Below are positions 11,606 through 24,846 of a stretch of DNA of 64,000 nucleotides, one piece after another (the first letter of the stretch is position 1; every line of letters begins with the position of its first letter). This DNA is from Numida meleagris. Lineage: Eukaryota; Chordata; Aves; Galliformes; Numididae. Below the pieces are notes generated by a model that was not told the origin of the DNA, searched no databases, and saw nothing but the letters and a program-made list of their open reading frames with translations. The position numbers and the translations under genes were made by a program. The stretch covers positions 21,589,030-21,653,029 of the forward strand of contig NC_034438.1 of NCBI RefSeq assembly GCF_002078875.1, written 5' to 3'.

Positions 11606-14600
11606 GCGGTCATTAGTCACTGTGGAGTGTGTACCTGTTGACCTAGTGGCTTTGATTGTCAGACAGTGACAGATTAGTAATAACTGGATATCTCCCGATG
11701 TTCAGTTGCCTCAACCTACGCATACTGAGACTTCTATAATATGATTTCGTAATTGGCTTTATTTGTGTTAATGGGAAAGCATTTGATCCTTAATTCAGGG
11801 TCTTTTTATTGTCCAAAGTGAGGCTGTTGCCTATATTTCTTGTTCTTGGAAATATGGAGAAAAATAGTAGGTAAGCCTGCTGATGATCCCTTTTCTTAGA
11901 GCTTGAACTGATAGGGATCAGTTCACTTCTTCCAGGAGAGTTATTTCCTTTAATATTTCCACTTCTGTTACACGTCTGTACGTTCTGTTACAGACTTCTG
12001 TTACATTTGAGAAATCTTGCGGACTCTCTGCAGCACAGTGACTGATTTTTGCTAGCTCTTGTACAAGTTGCCAGAGAAACAATCCTGCAGCTACATTCTC
12101 GAGTTGGAAATTCTCATCCCTGCTCTGTGCCAACACTGCAGCATTGTGTTGCATCTGCATCATTTTATTGCACCTTGATAAAAATAATTGCAAAACTGAA
12201 ACCAATACTGCAGGCATCAACCTTCCTTATTACACAATTCCAGCAGACCACAGCACTGCAAGCTGCAAGGAGTTGCTTAGCTGCCTTGAAGCTTAAGAAA
12301 TACTTTCAGACGCAAGGCTATAATGGGAGTAATGCAGAAGGAGGCGTGTATCAGAAAGACTGCTATCCTTGCAGTACCCTTTTTGGAAGGCTTCCTTTTT
12401 TCTGCCCTACACAATGCAACTTTTTTTCACTGTTGTGCCAGCTGAATGACTTTGTGATAAATACTGATGATCCCTTAGGGAAAGTGTTTTTGTTTGGTAT
12501 TTGCTTATTCTTGAATACTGTTAAGGAGATGGTTTCACAAATGTGAATTCTAGTCAGACTTCACAAATGAAAAGAAATTTTGGAATATAGGAATTCAAGA
12601 AGCATGAGAGATTTACGGAAGAATACTGGAAAAAAAGATTAAATCACCCAGGAAATCCTCCTGTTAAGTACAAAGCTTCTTTAGTCCCCTTGTTCTTCAC
12701 ACACCTTGTTGTTCCATTTGTTTGTTTGTTACCATTTCGGAAGAGATGTAAACATAAAGGTTCATAGAGGTGGTGCCCTGCACCTACAGAAAACTGAAGA
12801 ACATCACCAAAGTGCTGTATTCTGGACTCACAGCCCTTTCTCTGGTGCCAATTTTGGCAGGTTTGTCATCTTGATCTACAGGATATTGGTGGTTTGGGCA
12901 GAGATTTCCTATGTTCCTGATCTGAAGTGCTATTCAGCAAAGTAGTCATTTGGCTTTAAACAGGGGAGAGCAGTTCTTCCACTCCAACATACAGAGGGAC
13001 AGTCGTGGCATGATTGGACACAAGCTGGCGAGCCCTCCCAGGGACTCTTGTTCACTGCTGAGAGGAGTTGTAGCTGGCCTCTTGTAAAATTGCAGCATGG
13101 TCCCAGAGCCTGAGCACTCTAAAGATGTGGTTCCGCCTGCTGCTGGAACACTGGTTTTCTTAGAGGGTCTTGGGAGCTGATTCTGGACTCAAGCATAGTG
13201 TTGGGAAGTAGGAGGCATTGAGGAGTGTAGTGTTGTAATGACACCAGCTTGAGTGTGTCTTGTCTCCTGAACCTAGCTTTCACACAGCTCTGTGTTTGTC
13301 ATTAACGTGGTACTGTTCTTTCTGTGTGACAGCATTGTCAGTATTAACCTCATACAGTGTTACATTGGGTGTATGTTGTGATGTCTGCCTTTGATCAATG
13401 TGAGTTTCTGGGCTTGTGCAGCAGCAGCCAGGTGGTCGTACCCACAGTGTACTCTGAAGCAGGCTGTCTGTTAGCTTTAGAGACAGTGGGAGGATATGAT
13501 CTAGGCTTGCAGAATTCTTTTCTAGCAGTGAGAAACCTGCTGTTGTAGAGCAAAAACATGGAGCAATGGAATCTGCTTTTTCTGTTCTTCAGGGTGTGCT
13601 GATAGGAGAAATTGGCAAAGTTCTCTTTGGGCTAGAGGAGATGAGGTGGTTTGCAGTTAAAAGTTCTAGCAGAGTGACACTTCAACAGAGCAAAGCTGAT
13701 AGGAGTTTAGAGCCTCAGAGCTATGTAGAATAAGTTAGCGTGGCTTACAGCTGCAACATGCGTACCTTGAAGAGCTGGGAGAGGAATTGCTCCATGAGGG
13801 GTTCTTGGTTGGGAAATGACATGATGTTTCTTGGCCAGGCACACAAATTTGCAATTTAGTAGAGAAGTGAGCAGTGACCAAAACTGAGCCTAAAACTTTC
13901 ACACAACTGAAAAATGTCTGTGGGACTCTGAAGTACCACAACAACAGTTTTGTCATATTTTAGGAGTTCGTGGTCTCAGACTGCTGTATTTCTGTTGGGA
14001 CGTAAATGGGAAAGCACGTGGTTGGGTTTGGGAAGCTGGTTAATGCTCTGTGACCTCCCAGGCTGATTAAACCTGGAAGTATCTCTAAAAATTGCTGTAG
14101 TGCCTGAGATGAGGGGATGATGATGTGCTGGTATAGATGCATATGAACCAGAGCCAGTCTCCTTCAATATGAGCTTTCAGGTTTGCTGTTCCTCCTTTAC
14201 CTCTGCGCTGTGTCTTCTTTGCCAGGTGAACATATAGGCTTTCAGTACTTGGTCAGCCACTGGTGAAGTCTTTCCTTGTGCATATGTACAATTGCATGAG
14301 CAATGGTGTTGAAGAAAAGCAGGATAGAGAACATGGTGTACATTTGTCTATCTGGGGATAAAGATCACATTAGATGTAGCCAGGATGGCAGAATTTTTGA
14401 CTAGGGCTAGTCATGTGGCTAGTGGTGCTTGTGAAGATAGAGTGGAATCTGTTGGGATAATCCTTTGTCAATATTAAGCATGATTTCTTCCTTTAAATTT
14501 TGTAGAATTGAAGTATTATGTAATTTTTGACCAATCCTCCATTCCTCTCTCTACAAAAAAAAAAAAAATCAAATACAGAGTTGAAAGTGCATAGTGATTT

Positions 14601-15894
14601 AAGAGAAACATAATTTTACATATGCGATTCAAGCTCATTTAAATTAATGGTAATCCCTGTCCAGGCATGTCTGGAGACGGTCAGAGGAGGGGCTGCCTGA
14701 ATGGTAAGTTATGGTAAGTTGATTTTGAGGTTGGCCTTTTTTTTTTTTTTTTTTTTTTCCACTGATAGCATATGAGGATTGTATATTTGCATTGATAAAT
14801 GTTTTAAGTCTCTTTTGTATCAGGATATTGATTTTCCCATAAACATCCTCTGCAGTTGCATGGATGGAATAATCAGATTGTCTGCTTTCAGTAAAAGCAG
14901 GACTATTAGTGATTTGAACTGTTATTTGAATGCTGAGGAGTTAATTCCCTCACTTCAACTATGAATGATAGAATTTTCCAGGATGCTAGAGGTATAAAAA
15001 GCTAGCACAGATCATGCTGATCCTGCAGTTCTTGTTTTACATGTTTTTGACAGGCTGTTGGTAGTGATCGAGGTGCTGACTACAGTTTGCATATTACACA
15101 GTGTTGATGTACCCTCTCAGTCCTACAAAGCTGAAACAAAATGTGTATGCCTATCTTTGGAGCAAGAAGGTGGAAGTTTGTGATTTGTCATGTAAACTTT
15201 CAATTCTCCCTGATATGCGGAGAACAGATATTTAAGACTGTTTTTTAAATGGGACTCATCTGAGTCCCACTCAGCTAATGTTTGTACAGTCTTTCCCTGT
15301 AGGAAGGAGATGTAGGAATAATTTAGTACCTCTGAGTCTCTGCTGTGGTGAGCCCGCCTCCCTGCTATTGTCTACTCCTTTGCTCTTATTTTTTTCAATA
15401 CCCATGCATTTCATGCTAGTATTTCTGGAAATGTCTTCATTGCATTACGAAGAAGTAGGAAGGCATTATTATCTCTGCTTTACAGATGGAGAACTGAAGC
15501 ACAGAGATCAAATGATTAGATAATGCCGGATCTTAGACCCTGAGGCACCTTAGACATAAGATTGTTTTTGTATTTTGTCCTTCACTAGAGGGTTTTCTCT
15601 CACACTTTGACAAGCATAAATAGCTAAAATCACATTATCTTCTGTTGTAGTTCTAGATGCTTGGTTCGCATGTTGTACCTTCTTTACATATAGTTAATTC
15701 TACCACTTTTTTGTGATGCTCTTTTTTGTCAACAGTAGTTGGATTTATCCAGCTACACCACCATCTGGGAAACAGGCTAGTTAGCTGCATAGAAAGCAAC
15801 GCAGACATAAATGAGCATGAGCTGCTGAGATACACCAGCAATCATTTCAACTGGTCAAATTCTTTGAGTCAGCGAGCTGGGAAGATCTGAGTCA
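11606..15894 (+). other. MAST4: MAST4 intron, no gene seen
   Basis: Unique intron. It contains an open frame of 165 codons at 12049-12546 with no recognisable domain, a doubled 10-base ATGGTAAGTT at 14701-14720 and a T22 tract at 14737-14758. Nothing here can be supported as a gene. Confidence 0.45.
14737..14758 (+). repeat. T22 tract
   Basis: Longest pure T run in the window. It follows a doubled ATGGTAAGTT at 14701-14720. Confidence 0.9.
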
Positions 15895-16946
15895 TTTCTC
15901 ATTTGGGTGTAGTCAGGACTGTGTGGAAATTCAGTGGTAGAGTTCAAAGGGCTGTTGTGAATGAATGGGGCTACATCTGGCTGGCAGCAGGTTACCTGTG
16001 GTGTTCCCCAGGCTCAATTCTAGGGCCTGTCCTGCTCTGCATTTCTACCAGTGATCAGAGTACAGAACTGGAGTGCACCCTCAGCAGGCTGATGACACTA
16101 AATGGGGAGGTGCTTTTGACCCGTTGGAGGGATGGGAGACCTTGTAGAGGGATCTGGATAGGTCAGAGCACTAGGTAATCAGCAGAAAAAAAGGAAAATG
16201 TGCGATCCTGAGATGGATCGATGCTGGATGCAGGCACTGATGGGATACGAGTGGCTGGGGAGCAGCTCAGCACTCCTGCTGACCTAAGGGGTGCTAGTGT
16301 CTGCAGCTCAGCACAAGCCAGTAGTGTGCCCTGGAGCCCAGGGGTAAACCACATCTTGGGGCGCATTAGCACAGCACAGCCACATGCTCAAAAGAGATGA
16401 TTTTCCCACTGCCTTGGTGTGACCTCACTTTGAATAATGTGTGCAGATTTGGGCTCCGCAATGTAAAAAGGATGTTAAAGTCCTTGAAAGTGTCCAGAGG
16501 AAGACAGCGCAGCTGGTGAGACAGGGCAGGAAGGCATGTGCTATGAGGAAGGGCTGAGGGCACTCAGGTTGCCCAGCCCAGAGAGGCACGGGCCAGGAGG
16601 CGACCTCAGACCTCAGTGCTCCCTGCAGCTCCCTGAGGAGGGGAAGCAGAGGGAGGTGCCGGGCTCTGCTCCTGGGAACTGATGGCAGGGTGGGAATGGC
16701 AGCACGGGAAGTGGCGGGGGAGGGTCAGACTGGGTATTAGGAAACATTTCTGTACTGTGAGGATGGTCAGACACTGAAACAGGCTTCCTAGAGAGGTGGT
16801 GGATGCCCTCTGTGTCAGTGTTCAGGAGGTTTGGTCAGTGTCCTCAGTACTTTGTGTTAGCGTTTGGTTAGCCCTGATGTGATCAGGCAGTTGGAGCAGG
16901 TGATCTTTGTAGGTCCCTCATAACTGAACTATTTTGTTCTATTTAG
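15895..16946 (+). mobile_element. CR1 LINE, sense, 5'-truncated, TTCTATT-type 3' end
   Basis: The + strand carries the last kilobase of a CR1 element. It holds a degenerate reverse-transcriptase C-terminal region (GTGTTCCCCAGGCTCAATTC, TCTAGGGCCTGTCCTG), the downstream region (CTATGAGGAAGGGCTGAGGG, CTGAAACAGGCTTCCTAGAG) and the tail GTAGGTCCCTCATAACTG followed by TTTTGTTCTATTTA. The tail points to a subfamily ending in TTCTATT units rather than the ATTCTGTG type seen in the other copies. It is heavily diverged and has no intact frame. The left boundary is approximate. Confidence 0.85.
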
Positions 16947-19505
16947 ATTTAAACTGTGGAGTGCATGCTGGAATGTAATTATTATTTGTTACTTAGTCCA
17001 TTAAGTAAGAGAGCAAAAAGATTTGATTTGAAGATGCTACCAACTTTGCAGTGCTGTGTGCTCATTGCTTGAAATACGTACGGTGATGTGTATAGGCAGT
17101 CCACATTATACGCTTTAAGCACAATGTTTGCCCTTTTAATTTTCTGAGTACCAGATTTCCAATTTGCTGGCTTGCAGTGCATGCAGTGCTCCATCTTGCA
17201 CCATTCTACTGATGGCAGATCCATTGTGCAACGTCATCTGTAGCAGGAAGCCTTAGGAGTTCAGGGGTAAGCTCCAGAAGTGCAGCTACTTCATGTAGAC
17301 ATACTGCAAAGCTCTGAATTCTTAGCACCTTATTTTTATTCACTTTGATTTAAATCAGGATTTGGAAGTAACTGGTGTGTTTAAAATACCTGAAATAAGC
17401 AGAATAGCCAAAGTTGTGCTTAATTTCTTTGCTCTGACAGAGTCCTCTAATCAATCTGTTGCCATCTATCTTGTGCTGATTGGGTAATTAGTACAGGACA
17501 TTCAATATGTAAGTATTAAACCTGATGAAGTTTTGTCTCAATGAAGACAACATTTGCACTGAACAGCTGCTTTCAATTTCAGTATCACTGGCATCAGACT
17601 ACTTCGGCTGCGATTGACAGGCGTGACTGCTTCACTATGCTGACTGCCATTAACCCCATTCCCAAAAAGATATTTTAAAAATGAGAAAAGATACAGTTCA
17701 TGACAGCAATTTTTCCACATGTATCAGGGTTGAATGCTATCAAACGTGAACTGTGCTGGATTTCTTTCCCTAGTTCGTTTGACTTTTACACAGAGAGTTC
17801 CTTAAGTCTGTTGTTAGGAGTGGTGAGCATGGCAGTGGGATGGCCAGTGCTAGAGCTGAACACACAAAAATGGCTCTGACTAAGGAGCAGTATTCCCCTT
17901 GCAGGGGTATGTTGTTTGGGATTCTCCAAACTAAAGTGCTGCAGTGGCATAGCAGAATGCTCCATTTATTTAACTGTCCTTCCCTCTAAAGACAGTGGGC
18001 TTTGGGTTATAATTTGTGTGTTGTTAGAAGTTATGAAAACAACGAAGATGCAAAAAATTTAACAATACTGAACTTTTTTAAAATTAATACCTTTGAAACT
18101 TTGTTTTTAAACAATATTTTATCTGATTTTAAAAGGAAAATCCTGATATTAATATTTTATGTTTGAAAGATTCAGAAAGATTGTAGTGGAATATTTGTAG
18201 TTTACTGGAATTACTCATTTTTAAACTTTAAAAGCTTTCAGATAACATAATTTTAAGTTTAAAAAAACTAAAAACATTGATCTTTTCTACAATTAAGATT
18301 TTTTTCTCAAAATGTGGCTTAGTTGACTGTGACTTTAATGTAGAATGTATAGTAATGGATGAGTACATACTGCTTTAGAAAAATGATTGTGTTTACATTT
18401 TGTTAAGGAATTAAGAATTTCACTTTTAGCCATAGGTTGTTGCTGTTGATTTTATAGGATGTGTGAGGACAGGAGAGGGTATAAATGTGTGAACTGAGCT
18501 AAGCAGGTGCAGTGAATCACATGTATTAAATGTATGACTTCTTCATGTGAATGCCTTGAAACACTGAAAACATCATTACTACTCCTGAATGGAGAGTATA
18601 TTTGCATACAGATTTATACTAGTGGTACCGCAGCCACAAAAATGGTTTTCACCTGATCTGAAGATACAGTGTGACTCTGTCAGGAGGCTGCTGAGTGCTA
18701 ACAAACAAGGCTCTCAAAGCAAAGCAGGATGTCCTAATATTGGCTGTAATACAGCATATTTATTTTTTTACTCTAGCGTTTGTGATAATGAAGTCAAAGT
18801 TTAAGTGCCACAGTACCTGGAAAAAGGTGATATTTTTATATGATGTCTTCTGTTTTCCCTTCCTTGCTGGACTTGCTCACCACAAAAAGTAGCACTTTGA
18901 ACTGTAGTAATGCTTTCTCTGTCTGTGAAGATAAATGTAAATCTAGTGATAACAATTCAAAATAGCTCTTTTCTACTTTCTCAACTAGTTTGCTTGCTTG
19001 CTAGATTAGCTCCAAAGCTAATGTTTGGGACAACAGCAAATAGGTAGCCTTGTTGAGAGAGCATGGGTGGCTCATTCCACTACAGGTAGCAAAATGTTGG
19101 ATTAAAAATAGTGCTGCCTGACATGAATTTCTGTATTTCATGTGAATAACTGCACAATATATTTAACTTCCAATTAATAGAGTGTATCTATCTGGAAACT
19201 TTCAGAAATGGGAAGAGATGTTGTGATCATTGCTTTTCCTAAATGTGTTTGTGCTCAATGAGCTATTATACACTAGAACAGTAGGAGGTTGATCTGAGTT
19301 TGTATGTTACTTTACAACTGGTTAGAGCAATAATATTTACTCATGTTTATAAACAGTTCTAAGTAAACTCAGAAATCTGGCAGGTATGCATTGCACACCT
19401 ACAAAACACTTCTTAGCAGTGCACTCTTCAACTTATTTTTACACTCTACATCCGACAATGACAATTGTGTGGTCAGCAATGAAAGGTAATAAACATCAAA
19501 ATCAA

Positions 19506-19519
19506 CCACTAGAGGGAGC
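19506..19519 (+). promoter_or_regulatory. possible CTCF-binding core
   Basis: CCACTAGAGGGAGC resembles the CTCF core consensus CCACYAGRGGGCGC with a substitution in the last GC-rich block. One motif match in 64 kb can be chance. No other sign of an insulator is visible. Confidence 0.25.
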
Positions 19520-22500
19520 AAGATTTCAAATATTGTAGCTAAGAATACTACAAAAATATTAATTAGTGCATTTTAAGGACTAAATGTACTATTCAGATTC
19601 TGAGATTCAACTTCCTGTGTAGATTAGGCTGTAGATCCGTATCTGCTAATGTTTGTATCTATCTTTTTACTCTTTTTTGAAGTGTGATTATTTTTTTAGG
19701 TAAAAAGGTGTCTGACTTAAAGATTAGTTATGGGAAATCGAGTGGGTAAGGCAAAATAAATCAAAACTGTTTTTTCATCTGATTCCTGCAGCTTGAAATG
19801 TTACGTCTACTACACTTGAGAGGTTGGCAGGATGGAGTTCATGATGCCTATAACGTGTGCCTTCCCTCACTTCTCTTCCTCTTGAGCATTCCGATACTGT
19901 ATGACCAAAGTACTCCTTTAGCCTTGGATAAGCTGAATAAATCAAGCTTTTCGAACTGCATAGAGCAGATTATTTTTGACTGTGCTCTAGCCCTGTAGGC
20001 TTCATCTCCTTACTTCTGTGAGAGATTTTCCTGCTTACGCACCTGGGGGATGTGTACTTTTAGATATGCCATCATACTAGGATCTCCTATTTAACTGCGT
20101 ATCTGTGTGAGGACCTAAATTCTTTGTGTTGTCTGTGTCCTCCGCATTTATGCCTCACAGTGCCTGTGATTTTTTTCTGTGGTTTTCATGTGGCCTCATG
20201 TCTGCTAATAACAGAATGTCTGTTGTTCAAACAAGATTGCCTTATCCAATGATAAGCTGTCTTGTTCCTGTCATTGTTTACCTCTTTGTTTTCATTTGCT
20301 AGAAAGTGTATTACATTTTTTTTCCAAATCACTGATAGCAGTATTGAAATGCATTACATGAAAAGCATAGCCCAGAATGAACCACAAGAAACATTCAGTG
20401 TGCACTTACTTTTTAAAATCTTTTGGTGGATTTTAGTGTTTCCTGTATCTTACATAAATTTTTGTGTTACGCTTAATTAACTTATTAAAACATGATATGG
20501 AAATGGGTTGAATGCTTTACAAATGTCTCAGTGAATTTTTAACTTGAATATTTATTAATCAGACTTGGAATCTTGTTTTAAAACAGAACTGTTTGGGCTG
20601 ACTGACCTATGCGCAGAACTGCATTTAGTGATGCTAAGCATGCTGCCATACCTGAGTACGTTACTAATGGCAGCTAGTATCCTGTTTGTTCTTTTCACGG
20701 AATGCTATTACAGGGTGGCTTAGTTTCAGTATTGTAGAACTTCCATATATTCCAAGATACTTTGAAAACAGCAATAATCGAATGAGCAGCTCAGCCAGTT
20801 CCTTTGTTTCTCTTTGGATAATAGTTATCTGACTAAAAAGGCACAGTTAAAAGAAAACAAACTCCTCCTAGCATGTCTGCAGTCCTCACTGTAATCTGAT
20901 GTTCTTCCAAATTGCTGATAGAATGAATGAAAAGCATTTCTTTGTTAAAACTTTAAGTTGTGATAACATTTTGGCCAATACAGGAAAGATGCGTTAAGGC
21001 AAGAGTTACCTCTACCTTTTCTCATTTGCATTTTATGAATTTTCTCTAACAGTCCAGTACGAAGCTTGTGCTGGTGTTGGGGTTTTGCTAGTTTTGGAGT
21101 ATCAAAGGAACTCTATTATCTATACTGTTACTGGTAAACTTCATTTGGTGTATATCTTGTAAAACTGGTAAGATATGGGCGGTTTGTAATGCCTCTGGGC
21201 AATGATTCCAGAGCAGTTTTCATGTTTTGAAGAATTCCGGTGTGTATTGACTTAATAATTAGATTGAAGAAGCTAGGTTAGATAACTTCTTCACTGGAAT
21301 ATTATGTATGGTGTATTGATTTAGTATTGTATTGCACTTTGGTTTTAAAGATATGCTGCTTATCTTTCTGAGTGTTTAGTGGCAGTGAACCAGTACTGTG
21401 TAACCAAAAAGTTTCTGGAGAATATTTTATTGCTATTTATCACTGAAACTAAATGTTGACGTTCAACTAAGTGTTGACATTTTATTTTTTGCTTACGCGT
21501 TGAATGGGAAGCTTTCTTAGAGAAGGGAATCCTTTTGTAAGCTTGCTTTTTGGAAATGAATTTTCTTCAAAGCAGAGGTGGATTAGACACCTTTTCTGAC
21601 TTGGGTGATGTTTTCATCTTCACATGAATATATAACAGAAAGCTTAATGATCCTTATCACTAGCATTACTATGTGATACCCTGTATAGTGCTTTGTGATA
21701 AGTAAAACTTATCAGCCAAATTACATAGTGAAGCATCTCTTAAGTGGTCAAGTTGCCTGAGCTGCTTACTGTTTTGGGAGTGGTTGTGAAGCTGAAAACC
21801 AAGTGGTATTCAGAATGTGTTTGCAGGTTCTCATGTTGTATTGTATGTAGATTCTTATTATTATAACTACATAATTCAGTATTTTAAATTTCATACTGAG
21901 TTATTTGTAGCTGCCAAACTTTCCAGTAACATTTTGATGCAGAGAAATGTATCTAATTGTCAAATATGTATTAATTATGCCATAAATCTATTCCTAGCAA
22001 CTTTATTTTTATGTGTTTTGGAACATGGTGTAATCTACACTATGCAATTTTTTTGTCCAGTTCTACATGGCTGAGGCGAGTAACTACAATGTGCTGACAT
22101 ACTGGCTGTTTAGACTATGGCTGTTAGATTGTTGCAGGGATTAGCAGCCCTGTCAAAAGGCAGAATGAGAGAAAGCTCCAGCATGGTGGATAGATGCTGT
22201 CAGAGGACTTGTTCTGCTGCCCCTGCCTGTCTGCCTGTTTGCTTCTTCTATTCTCCTCGGCCTGGTGCTGGCTGTTCCTCTCTGAGCTGATTCAGCCTGT
22301 AAATTGTGGAGAGAGGGTGGCCCTTCAGACAGCAGCTGTGTGGGACCAGTTTCATTAGCTTGCAAAACCTTGCTCTCCCTTGAGATGTTTGCTTTGAAAT
22401 CTGGCATTTCTGTGGCATGGAAAGTCTTAGGCTGCAGGCACCACTGTGGAAGCAATGCTGTTTATTGGCAGGCATTATGAAGTCTTCACCATCATTTATA

Positions 22501-24207
22501 TGTTGTACTTGCTATGATAAGGCCTTTATTTCCCCTTATGAAGCTTTTTTGTTCATGTAAGGTTGTTGTGGGACTATGCTGGAGTTTCACAGCTCATCCC
22601 TTAATCTGTGCAAGTCTGCTTCAGAAAAAAACTCAGTCTCCTCGCTTTTGAGCTCATGTTAGAAACAGCCTAACCAGTTAGCAGGTCTGCTTGTGTCTAA
22701 TTGTGCGTGGAAAGAGTAGATGAAGTTAAGCTTGAATTCACAGGTCATGCAATTCTGGGAGCTATTGCTTGTTAAAAAGCCTATGCAGGGTGTACAGATG
22801 GAATTCTAAGGGTTTTAACCATCAGAAGCCACAGATCAAAATGAGCAGTATTCAACATTGAATGTAGGACAACATTGTGATGTGATACCCTGCATTGCTA
22901 CGCAAATGGACAGAAGCTTTTACCTTGACTTCTTCTGTTCCTTTCTGCATCTGGAAAAATCTGGCTTGTTAGATCATGAAATGTGTATTGCAATAGCCAA
23001 GACTCTGTAATGGCTTTGGGTACAGTCATCTGTCTGGTTATACCTAGAAGGTAGGTATTCTGGACTTCTTCTGCCATCCACGTGCAGGCAGTAATCATTC
23101 CTTCTCAAGCGGGTCTTTGCCCACAGTGTGATAGATGGATCTTGCTTCATTTTTGAAAATTTTTGGTTGATGTTTCAAAATTGGATCCTTCTAGTCATTA
23201 TTGTAGAAATAGTAGAGTTTCACAGAGAAATCATAAGCTGAATTAGTCTGGCCCTGCTAGAGAAGACTTGTACTATGCAGCCTAATGTAAAATGGGTTTT
23301 GAGCTCTGTGTTCCAGGATCATCCCACAGATCATGCATTTGGCTGAGTGTGACTTGAGTTGAAGAGGCTGAGCTATTCCCTTACCTGCTTCTTTGGAAGG
23401 CTGAAGAGGGGAGAGCTTGCAGGGAGATGAGCGTGCTGAAACCTTGCATGCATGGTGGAAGGAAGGCTTTGTTGTTAGTCTTCAGTCGGTGCTGTTGGCA
23501 ACATTGAATAGGTGAAATTCCCTAGCTTCATGATTAAACACGGATGCAAATTACAGACAAAAGCTTGGGTGAGAGATGATGAAATAACTGAGTATACAGA
23601 GGAGGAGATGTTTCTCAGTGCTTATATAGAGATTTGGGAATCCCCTTCTGAAGCAGCAGAACGTTCAGCAGAAGTTAGCAGTTTTAGCAGAAAGGAGGGT
23701 CCTCAAGCACACATGCCTTTACACAAACCTATAAAGCTTCATGCGATATATGGACAAACACAGGGAAAAGAGCTGGGTGAGAGTTTTCCTATCACTTGTG
23801 TGAATACCTCCTCTGTGTCAGGGAGTGATGTGAAGAGAGCAGCCACTGGGGGGGAGGCACTCCTGCTGAGTCCCTCAGGGAATGTGGTGGGGGTTGCCCC
23901 CCTCACCAGCTTCTGTGGTGATTTGTACTGGGCAGTTTAAACAAGAAAATCTGACCCAAGACCTCTGTAGGGCTGTTTTCACTTCCTCTCATCTGTAACT
24001 GATCTCTGCTAAAACTAAGACATTTATGGAGGGCTGTTACATGGTTATGTTGTGTTTGGTCCATGCTAGACTGCCTTTATTTGCAGCAATGTGTCTGTGG
24101 GGCATTTATCCTAATAATGTGCTCTTAATGCCTATGTAAACTCACTTCAAACATGTTCCTTTTTTTTTATCTCTTGCCTTTGACTTGTGCTTATGTTCCA
24201 ATTTATT

Positions 24208-24232
24208 AATTGAATATTTTTAATATTCAATT
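24208..24232 (+). repeat. perfect 11-base inverted repeat, 3-base loop
   Basis: AATTGAATATT pairs with AATATTCAATT around TTT, inside an A/T-only stretch about 300 bases left of the LTR. It has no sign of being a terminator or transposon end. Confidence 0.6.
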
Positions 24233-24521
24233 TATTAAAATATTAACATTATTTAATATTAATAGAGATGGTATCTCTATGCATTTTCTGAGTATGATTA
24301 CGTTTGTGTATGTGACTTACAAAACTGTATCCCAAGAGGATGTTCTTCGCATCCCTCAAATAAGCATGTTGTAGTCGGTTGATTAGAGGATTGGTACCTT
24401 CTTTGCAATGTGTATTTCTGGGTGCTTTTCAAAATGGTGGCTAGTATTTGGACGCTCTGTGGCATGCCGAGCTGGAATCCTCAATGCTGCCCTGTCAGCT
24501 CCTCCAGCTGCTCTTTGCAGT

Positions 24522-24846
24522 GGTGTGGTGGTTTCACAGCCCTGCCAGGCCACTCTTGCACTCCTTCTCAAAAAGGAGAAAGTACAGTAAAAAAGGCTCG
24601 TAGGTTGAGATAAGGACAGGGAGATCACTTGCCAATTGCTGTCATGGGTAAAACAGACTCAGCATAAGGGAGATTAATGTAATGCATTGGCTGCTGCTAG
24701 CAGACTCCAGCCAGTGGCAGTCCCTTTTGGAGCAGCTGGAGCTGGCTCTGATCTGCCGTGTAGTGCTGGGCTCTGCTCACAGAGGTCAACACTGCAACTT
24801 CCCCACTACCAAAACCTTGCCATGCAAGGCCAATACAGCTACACAC
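24522..24846 (-). mobile_element. internally deleted antisense ERV LTR, solo
   Basis: On the reverse strand this looks like a solo LTR from the same broad family as the 7.2 kb fragment, with its middle lost. The left part contains GGTTGAGATAAGGACAGGGA, then GAGATCACTTGCCAATTGCT and ATGGGTAAAACAGACTCAGC, which in this avian LTR type flank the polyadenylation region. The right end contains CACTACCAAAACCTTGCC and GCAAGGCCAATACAG, matching the other terminus of the family. The GC-rich repeat body that normally separates the two ends is reduced to roughly 100 bases. It ends directly against the CR1 that begins at about 24847. Family assignment is from recalled avian LTR features and needs a repeat-library search. 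Confidence 0.6.

Larger units (their letters stand above)
16947..24521 (+). other. MAST4: MAST4 intron, no supported gene
   Basis: About 7.6 kb of unique intron. It holds a CTCF-like motif at 19506-19519, a 142-codon open frame at 23512-23940 without a recognisable domain, and a perfect 11-base inverted repeat at 24208-24232 inside an A/T-rich block. No exon with convincing splice sites and known similarity was found. Confidence 0.45.

Noticed and set aside
14701..14720. Doubled ATGGTAAGTT as tandem splice donors
   Set aside because: The preceding bases have no supported coding frame or acceptor, and the site is next to a long T tract.
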